DNA of 64,000 nucleotides from Pseudomonadota bacterium (GTDB taxonomy: Bacteria; Pseudomonadota; Gammaproteobacteria; Steroidobacterales; Steroidobacteraceae), in contig JAKAXA010000005.1 in assembly GCA_021816775.1 (NCBI GenBank), forward strand, positions 62,001-126,000, read 5' to 3'. Every line of letters begins with the position of its first letter. Within the stretch, counting starts at the first letter, position 1. The notes below the pieces were generated by a model. That model did no database searches and was not told the origin of the DNA. It saw only the letters and a program-made list of their open reading frames with translations. The translations under genes and the position numbers were made by a program. Shown in pieces: positions 58,624 to 64,000 of this stretch.

Positions 58624-59586
58624 TCACCGGCGGGCGGGCGCCAGGCGCCGCTCGATCGCCTCCATCAGCTGCCCGCCGATGTCGAGCGGGTGCTGCTTCT
58701 CGAGCTCACGGATGCCGGTGGGGCTGGTGACGTTGATTTCCGTGACGTAGCCGCCGATGACGTCGAGGCCGACGAACAGCATCCCCGCGGCCGCGAGCGT
58801 CGGACCGATCTCGCTGGCGAGCCAGCGTTCCCGGTCCGTCAACGCCCGCACGTGCGCGCGCGCGCCGGCGGCCAGGTTGCCGCGGTTGTCGTGCGGCTGC
58901 GGGATCCGCGCCAGCCCGTAGGGCAGCGGCTGCCCGTCGATGAGCAGCACCCGCGTGTCGCCCTCGGTGGCGATCTCGGGCAGGTAGCGCTGCGCAATGG
59001 CGAAGCGCTGGCCGTAATCGGTGAGCGTCTCGAACACCACGCCCATGTTCTTGTCGTGCTGCTCCAGGACGAAGATCGAGCGCCCGCCCATGCCGTGCAG
59101 CGGCTTGCACACGATCTTGCCGTGCTCGGCCAGGAATGCCGCCATGTCCCCCATGTCGCGCGTGATCAGGGTCGGGGCGCAGCACTGCGGGAACCACGCG
59201 GTGTAGACCTTCTCGTTCATGTCGCGCAGCCCGCGCGGGTGGTTGACCACCTGCGCGCCCTGCGCCTGCGCCCGCTCCAGGATGTAGGTGGTATAGATGT
59301 ATTCGGTGTCGAACGGCGGATCCTTCCGCATCAGGATGCAATCGAGCTCCCCGAGGCGCGTCGCGGCGGGCTCGCCGAGCTCGAACCACCGCGATGGGTC
59401 GGCCTGCACCGCCAGCGGCCGGACTCGGCCCCAGGCGATGCCGTCGCGCAGCCACAAGTCGCGCTGCTCCAGGTAGGCAAGCGACCAGCCGCGCGCCTGC
59501 GCCGCGAGCAACATGGCCAGCGTCGAGTCCTTGGCGTAATGAATGGCGTCGATCGGATCCATGACCACGCCGAGACGATGGGACAT
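58624..59586 (-). CDS. gshB: Glutathione synthetase
   Basis: A 320-residue ATP-grasp enzyme joining gamma-glutamylcysteine and glycine. It has GVVMDPIDAIHYAKDSTLAMLLAAQARGW near the start, VCKPLHGMGGRSIF (ATP loop), RYLPEI, and VGLDVIGGYVTEINVTSPTGIRELE at the C-terminus. Length is typical (315-320). The ATG at 59586 begins the conserved MSHRLGVVMDPI. A 29-codon upstream extension is not family-like. It is divergent from pilG, 248 bases apart, as in P. aeruginosa. Confidence 0.96.
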   Translation of the reverse strand: MSHRLGVVMDPIDAIHYAKDSTLAMLLAAQARGWSLAYLEQRDLWLRDGIAWGRVRPLAVQADPSRWFELGEPAATRLGELDCILMRKDPPFDTEYIYTTYILERAQAQGAQVVNHPRGLRDMNEKVYTAWFPQCCAPTLITRDMGDMAAFLAEHGKIVCKPLHGMGGRSIFVLEQHDKNMGVVFETLTDYGQRFAIAQRYLPEIATEGDTRVLLIDGQPLPYGLARIPQPHDNRGNLAAGARAHVRALTDRERWLASEIGPTLAAAGMLFVGLDVIGGYVTEINVTSPTGIRELEKQHPLDIGGQLMEAIERRLAPARR

Positions 59587-59834
59587 GACGGGATGATGCC
59601 AAAACCGCTCGCCGCTGTCCGGCCCGGCTCGGTTGCGGGCATCGGCATGCCAAAAGCGTGACGCAGCCGGCATGGCGGGGGTCCATCCGATATGTTAAAA
59701 GAAAATCTGCGTGAGTTCTCGGGGCCCGCAGGGCCAATGGCGGCGCTTCGGGCATTGCGTGTACGCTCCGGACTCGAGGGGGTACCGCCATTGTGGCGGC
59801 CGCCCGAGCCTCGCCTCGACAGATAAGGAGTTGC

Positions 59835-60233
59835 GTGGCCGTGACTGCCAGCAACACGAAGCTCCAGGGCCTGAAGGTCCTGGTCATCGATGACAGCAAG
59901 ACGATACGCCGAACGGCCGAGACGCTCCTCGCCAAGGAGGGGTGCGAGGTCTACACGGCCATCGACGGTTTCGATGCGCTCTCGAAGATCGCCGACCATC
60001 AGCCGGACATCGTGTTCGTCGACATCATGATGCCGCGTCTCGACGGGTATCAGACCTGCTCGCTGATCAAGCACAACAAAGTGTTCCGTTCCATCCCCGT
60101 GATCATGCTGTCCTCGAAGGACGGCCTGTTCGATCGCGCGCGGGGGCGGATCGTCGGTTCGGAGCATTACCTGACGAAGCCCTTCACCAAGGACGAGCTG
60201 TTGAGCGCGATCGAGACGCATATCGGGAGATGA
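59835..60233 (+). CDS. pilG: Twitching-motility response regulator PilG
   Basis: About 132 residues, a single receiver domain. It has the acidic pocket VLVIDDSKTIRRTAETLL, the phospho-acceptor Asp in VFVDIMMPRLDGYQTC, VIMLSSKDGLFDRARGRIVGSEHYLTKPF with the conserved Ser/Lys, and it is nearly identical in pattern to P. aeruginosa PilG. It is the CheY-like output that drives pilus extension. AAGGAG lies 4 bases before the GTG at 59835 and 10 before another at 59841, so the start is uncertain by two codons. First gene of the chemosensory operon. Confidence 0.95.
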   Translation: MAVTASNTKLQGLKVLVIDDSKTIRRTAETLLAKEGCEVYTAIDGFDALSKIADHQPDIVFVDIMMPRLDGYQTCSLIKHNKVFRSIPVIMLSSKDGLFDRARGRIVGSEHYLTKPFTKDELLSAIETHIGR

Positions 60234-60238
60234 CGGCC

Positions 60239-60604
60239 ATGGCGCTGATTCTCATCGTCGACGATTCGCCGACCGAAGTGCATGTCATGCAGAAGGCGCT
60301 CGAGAAGCACGGCTTTCGCACTGCGGCGGCCGCCGACGGCGCCGAAGGCGTCCGGCTGGCGCGCGAGATGAGCCCCGACCTCATTTTCATGGACATCGTC
60401 ATGCCCGGCATGAACGGCTACCAGGCGACCCGCGCGCTGGTCAACGATCCGCGCACGCGGCAGATCCCGATCATCATGGTGACCTCCAAGGGCCAGGAAA
60501 CCGATCGGATCTGGGGGCTGCGCCAGGGCGCGGTGGATTACATGGTCAAGCCGGTCTCCCCCGATCAGCTGATCGCCAAGGCGCGCCTGGCGCTCGCGAG
60601 CTGA
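60239..60604 (+). CDS. pilH: Twitching-motility response regulator PilH
   Basis: A 121-residue receiver protein: LILIVDDSPTEVHVMQKALEKHGF, phospho-Asp in LIFMDIVMPGMNGYQATRAL, IIMVTSKGQETDRIWGLRQGAVDYMVKPVS. It is the second CheY-like protein, thought to act as a phosphate sink or to affect PilT. The ATG at 60239 has GGGAGA at good spacing. The overlapping ATG at 60230 is less likely. It follows pilG by 5 bases. Confidence 0.95.
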   Translation: MALILIVDDSPTEVHVMQKALEKHGFRTAAAADGAEGVRLAREMSPDLIFMDIVMPGMNGYQATRALVNDPRTRQIPIIMVTSKGQETDRIWGLRQGAVDYMVKPVSPDQLIAKARLALAS

Positions 60605-60664
60605 GCCGTCCCATGCCGCACCGTTCGTTCCATCCGTACCCCGGCGCGCAGGCGCAACACCGGT

Positions 60665-61228
60665 ATGAGTGAGGCGCCGCCGCTCGAGTCGCTGCGTGAC
60701 CGGCCCTTCGAGCTGCTCTGCGAGCTCGAGCGGCGGGCCCGCGCCGTCTCGGCGCAGCCTGGCCAGGAGGGCGGCGCGGAGCGCGAGTGGGTGGGCGTCG
60801 CGCTGCGCATGGCCGGAGACCTGTATCTGGTGGCGCGCGAGGAGACCCGCGAGGTGTTGGGGATGCCGGCGGGGATGACGCGCGTGCCGGGCGCCAAACC
60901 CTGGATCAAGGGCCTCGCGAACGTGCGCGGCCAGCTGCTGCCGATCGTCGATCTGCGCCAGTTCCTCGGCAGCGGCGCCACCCCGATCGGGCGCACCACC
61001 CGTGTGGTGGCGGTGAACCACCGGGAGATTCCCGCCGGGCTGATCGTCGATGAGGTGCTCGGATTCCGGCGCTTCGCCGAGGCGGACTTCTCCGCCGAGG
61101 CGCCGCCGACCATGGCCCGCTGCGAGCACTATCTCGCCGGGGCATTCCGCCGCGCCGGCGAGCAGTGGCCCGTGCTCAGCCTGCGTGCGCTGCTGGAAAG
61201 CCCCGCATTCGCGGAAGCGGCAGCATGA
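60665..61228 (+). CDS. pilI: CheW-like coupling protein PilI
   Basis: A 187-residue protein. The CheW domain spans about 40-180 with [29 protein letters not shown] and [21 protein letters not shown]. It couples the receptor PilJ to the kinase ChpA. The start at 60665 is a plain ATG. The stop overlaps the pilJ ATG (ATGA), so the two are translationally coupled. Confidence 0.93.
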   Translation: MSEAPPLESLRDRPFELLCELERRARAVSAQPGQEGGAEREWVGVALRMAGDLYLVAREETREVLGMPAGMTRVPGAKPWIKGLANVRGQLLPIVDLRQFLGSGATPIGRTTRVVAVNHREIPAGLIVDEVLGFRRFAEADFSAEAPPTMARCEHYLAGAFRRAGEQWPVLSLRALLESPAFAEAAA

Positions 61229-62574
61229 ACGCACGGCCGGCCCTCGCTGCCCAATCGCGTTCGCTCGCCGCACTGCTCGCCGCGAGCGCCGGCTGCACGC
61301 TGCTCGGCGCCGTGGGCGCCTACCTTGCCACCCGGGGCGCCGCCTCGCCGCTCGAGCGCTTCGGCCCGCCCGCGCTCGCGGCGGTGGCCGTCGTGCTGCT
61401 CATCGCGGCCATCGTGCTCGCCGGGCGCATCGAGAAGGCGGTGCAGGATCAGCGGGTCGCCGCCGAGACCCAGCGCAAGGAGAGCGACCGTAATCAGCAG
61501 GCCATCCTGCGCCTGCTCGATGAGCTCTCGAGCCTCGCCGACGGCGATCTCACCGTGCAGGCCACCGTCACCGAGGAGATCACCGGCGCGATCGCCGACT
61601 CGATCAACTACGCGGTCGATGCGCTGCGCGGCCTGGTCACGACCATCAATCACTCGGCCATCCAGCTCGACAGCGCCGCGCGCCAGACCCAGGCGCTCTC
61701 GCAGCACCTCGCCAAGGCGAGCAGCGCGCAGTCGAAGCAGATCGCCTCGGCCACCGAGTCGGCCTCGGGCATGGCCAACTCGGTGGCGGAAGTCTCGGGC
61801 AATGCCGAACGCGCGGCCGACGTGGCGCGCCACTCGGTGGAGATCGCCCACAAGGGCGGCGATGCGGTGCGCCGCACCATCGACGGCATGAATGCCATCC
61901 GCGAGACCATCCAGGAGACCTCCAAGCGGATCAAGCGGCTCGGGGAGAGCTCGCAGGAAATCGGCAACATCGTCGAGCTGATCAACGATATCGCCGAGCA
62001 GACCAACATCCTGGCGCTGAACGCCTCGATCCAGGCGTCGATGGCCGGGGAAGCCGGCCGCGGCTTCGCGGTGGTCGCCGATGAGGTGCAGCGGCTCGCC
62101 GAGCGCGCGGCCAATGCCACCAAGCAGATCGAGGTGCTGGTGCGCACCATTCAGACCGACACCAACGAGGCGGTGGTGTCGATGGAGCGCAGCACCACCG
62201 ATGTGGTCGGCGGGGCGCTGCTCGCGGAGAACGCCGGGGCGGCGCTCGATGAGATCGAGCAGGTCTCGAACCAGATCGCCAGTCTCGTGCAGAACATCTC
62301 CGCCAGCGCACGCCCCCAGGCGAGCGGCGCGCAGAACATCGCGCGCAACATGCAGGTCCTGCGGGAAATCAGCGTCCAGACGGCCGAGTCGACCAACGCC
62401 ACCTCGGCGGCCATCGCGCAGCTGGCGGAGCTGTCGGCCGGCCTGCGTCGCGCGGCAGCGGGCTTTCGCCTGCCGGGCGGCGTGCCCCCGGGCGCCACCG
62501 GCGCCTACAAGCGTCCTGAGAGCCTCGCGGCCGCGAACCGCGCGGCCCCCATCACCGCCGCCGGCGGCAACTGA
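61225..62574 (+). CDS. pilJ: Short PilJ-like methyl-accepting protein lacking the periplasmic sensor domain
   Basis: 449 residues. Two N-terminal membrane helices (about 14-35 and 47-67) are separated by only about 12 residues. Then come a HAMP-like stretch (residues about 70-150) and an MCP signalling domain with the hairpin [52 protein letters not shown]. aeruginosa PilJ is 682 residues with a large periplasmic PilJ-type sensor, which is missing here. It should still form arrays with PilI/ChpA but cannot bind ligands outside in the known way. The gene order pilG-pilH-pilI-pilJ is kept, so the identity is firm. Confidence 0.9.
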   Translation: MNARPALAAQSRSLAALLAASAGCTLLGAVGAYLATRGAASPLERFGPPALAAVAVVLLIAAIVLAGRIEKAVQDQRVAAETQRKESDRNQQAILRLLDELSSLADGDLTVQATVTEEITGAIADSINYAVDALRGLVTTINHSAIQLDSAARQTQALSQHLAKASSAQSKQIASATESASGMANSVAEVSGNAERAADVARHSVEIAHKGGDAVRRTIDGMNAIRETIQETSKRIKRLGESSQEIGNIVELINDIAEQTNILALNASIQASMAGEAGRGFAVVADEVQRLAERAANATKQIEVLVRTIQTDTNEAVVSMERSTTDVVGGALLAENAGAALDEIEQVSNQIASLVQNISASARPQASGAQNIARNMQVLREISVQTAESTNATSAAIAQLAELSAGLRRAAAGFRLPGGVPPGATGAYKRPESLAAANRAAPITAAGGN

Positions 62575-62597
62575 ACACTCTGCCGCGGAGCCACTGG

Positions 62598-64000
62598 ATG
62601 TCGGAAGTTGCCTCGCAGACGCTGGAGCTCGTCGGGCACGAACTCGCCCAGACGCTCGCGGAGGCGCGCGCCGCAATCGAAAGCTACCTCGAGCAGCCGG
62701 ACAACGTGACGCTGCTCGAGCGCTGCAAGAACGAGCTGCATCAGGCGCAGGGCGTGCTGCGCGTGCTCGAGATCTACGGCGCGGCGCTGCTCGCCGAGGA
62801 GATGGAGCTGGTCGCCGATTACCTGCTCGCCACCGTCACCGAGCGCAAGGGTCAGGCCGAGAGCCTCGATGCGCTGCTGCGGGCGCTGGTGCAGCTGCCG
62901 GGTTATTTGGAGCGGGTGCTCGGCGGCGGCCGCGATATCGCGCTCGTGCTGCTGCCGCTGCTGAACGATCTGCGGGCGGTGCGCGGCAGCGCGCTGCTGT
63001 CCGAGGGCACGCTGCTGCTGCTGAACCTCAAATCGGACAAGCAGGCCCAGCCGCAGGCCGCCTCGCCCGGCGAACCGCGGGTCACCGTCGAGCAATGGTC
63101 CCGCCGCCTGCGCACGCAGTTCCAGGCCGGCCTGATCGGCTGGATCCGCGGCGAGCGCATCGAGCAGAACCTCGCGGCGCTCGCCGGCGTGGCCGAGAAG
63201 CTCGAGCAGTCCGCCACGCGCCAGCCGGTGTTCCAGCTCTGGTGGGTGGTCGGTGCGGTGATCGAGGCGCTGCGCGAGGGCGGGCTCGAGGGCGGCGTGT
63301 CCGTCAAGCGGCTGCTCGGACTCGCCGACCGCGAGATCCGCCGGCTCTACGAGCTCGGCGAGCCCCGCTATTGCCAGAGCCCCTCGGTCGATCTGCTCAA
63401 CAACCTGCTTTATTACGTGGGCCGCTCGGCGAGCAGCGGCACGCGCGTCTCGGCGGTGCGCACCTCGTTCCGCCTGACCGAGCTGCTGCCGGTCGATGAG
63501 AGCATCGAGCAGGAGCGCGAGAGCCTCTCGGCGCCGAACGTGAAACTGATGCAGACCGTGGCGGTGGCGATCCGCGAGGATCTCGCCAAGGTCAAGGAGG
63601 TCCTCGAGCAGTTCGTGCGCCGCGGGGCCGCCGAGAGCGAGGAGCTGCGGCCGCAGGTCGCACTGCTGCGCAAGATCGGCGATACGCTCGGCGTGCTGGG
63701 CCTCGGCGCGCAGCGCGCCACGGTGCAGGCGCAGACCGAGCGGCTGGAGCGCATGCTCAGCGGAGCCGAGCCGGCCGATGAGACGGCGCTGGTGGAAGTC
63801 GCCGCCGCGCTGATTGCCGTCGAGGACCGCCTGGACGACAACCTGGTCGGCATGATCCGTCCGGCCAGCGCCGACGAGGGCGAGACCCCGGGCGAGGACC
63901 GCGAGTTCCAGCAGGTTCAAGCCGCGGTGCTGCGCGAGTGCATCCAGAACCTGGCCTGGATCAAGGAAGCGGTCACGCAGAGCATCGGCGGCACGCCCGA
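62598..64000 (+). CDS. chpA: Chemotaxis-like hybrid kinase ChpA, N-terminal part (partial)
   Basis: The frame is open from the ATG at 62598 to the window end (about 467 residues seen). The N-terminal Hpt/FimL-like region shows CKNELHQAQGVLRVLEIYGAALLAEEMELV, YLERVLGGGRDIALVLLPLLNDLRAVRGSALLSEGTLLLL and later LRPQVALLRKIGDTLGVLGL. P. aeruginosa ChpA has several Hpt domains followed by a CheA-like kinase core and a receiver, all of which would lie beyond this window. GGAG precedes the start. It lies 23 bases after pilJ, where P. aeruginosa has pilK, so pilK is absent at this position. Confidence 0.9.
   Translation, partial: MSEVASQTLELVGHELAQTLAEARAAIESYLEQPDNVTLLERCKNELHQAQGVLRVLEIYGAALLAEEMELVADYLLATVTERKGQAESLDALLRALVQLPGYLERVLGGGRDIALVLLPLLNDLRAVRGSALLSEGTLLLLNLKSDKQAQPQAASPGEPRVTVEQWSRRLRTQFQAGLIGWIRGERIEQNLAALAGVAEKLEQSATRQPVFQLWWVVGAVIEALREGGLEGGVSVKRLLGLADREIRRLYELGEPRYCQSPSVDLLNNLLYYVGRSASSGTRVSAVRTSFRLTELLPVDESIEQERESLSAPNVKLMQTVAVAIREDLAKVKEVLEQFVRRGAAESEELRPQVALLRKIGDTLGVLGLGAQRATVQAQTERLERMLSGAEPADETALVEVAAALIAVEDRLDDNLVGMIRPASADEGETPGEDREFQQVQAAVLRECIQNLAWIKEAVTQSIGGTP

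Overview
The window is a dense, high-GC bacterial chromosome segment. Gene families and order point to a gammaproteobacterium. The order yggU-yggT-proC-yggS / pilT-pilU and pyrB-ruvX-yqgE-tonB-gshB / pilGHIJ-chpA resembles the type IV pilus retraction and twitching-chemotaxis region of Pseudomonas aeruginosa. Frequent GTG/TTG starts and many stop-overlapping starts fit a compact high-GC genome, perhaps near the Xanthomonadales/Nevskiales. The species cannot be named from sequence alone. I saw no tRNA, rRNA or CRISPR array.

Layout. 1-1.7 kb: tail of a CCA-adding enzyme, an NDUFA9-like SDR and a small heat-shock protein. 1.7-6.7 kb: a B12-dependent (class II) ribonucleotide reductase split into nrdJa and nrdJb. 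nrdJa is interrupted by a full-length intein with a LAGLIDADG endonuclease, and the promoter carries NrdR-box-like palindromes. 6.7-11 kb: an insertion-sequence scar, then a large PAS/GAF/GGDEF/EAL protein whose GGDEF site is degenerate. 11-18 kb: outer-membrane barrel, AI-2E-type exporter, membrane protein, patatin lipoprotein, and katG with an OxyR-like operator. 18-24.6 kb: RhtA-type exporter, convergent glpD/glpK, and a lipoprotein prolyl oligopeptidase. 24.7-38 kb: amino-acid permease, two-gene ABC-2 exporter, aldo/keto reductase, Gln-rich secreted protein, a P1B-5 metal ATPase fused to hemerythrin, a MacAB-like pair and two PAP2 proteins. 38-48 kb: methyltransferase, MFS carrier, MltD, L,D-transpeptidase, PpnN, two small ORFs, htpG and a hydrolase. 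48-51 kb: HU-like protein, DUF167, YggT, ProC and YggS. 51-64 kb: three tandem PilT-family ATPases, pyrK-pyrB, ruvX, yqgE, tonB, gshB, and the pilus chemosensory operon pilG-pilH-pilI-pilJ-chpA, cut by the window end.

How genes work together. The last 13 kb encodes motor (PilT, PilU, third paralogue) and control (PilG/H/I/J/ChpA) of pilus retraction. Compared with the Pseudomonas model, PilJ lacks its periplasmic sensor and no pilK lies between pilJ and chpA. NrdJa and NrdJb together would form one B12-dependent reductase after intein excision. glpK and glpD are consecutive steps of glycerol use. KatG, Hsp20, HtpG and the hemerythrin ATPase form a stress and metal-handling layer.

The most unusual points are the intein in a split NrdJ, the P1B-5/hemerythrin fusion, the third retraction-type ATPase, the sensorless PilJ without PilK, and a PAP2 protein with a substituted catalytic motif.
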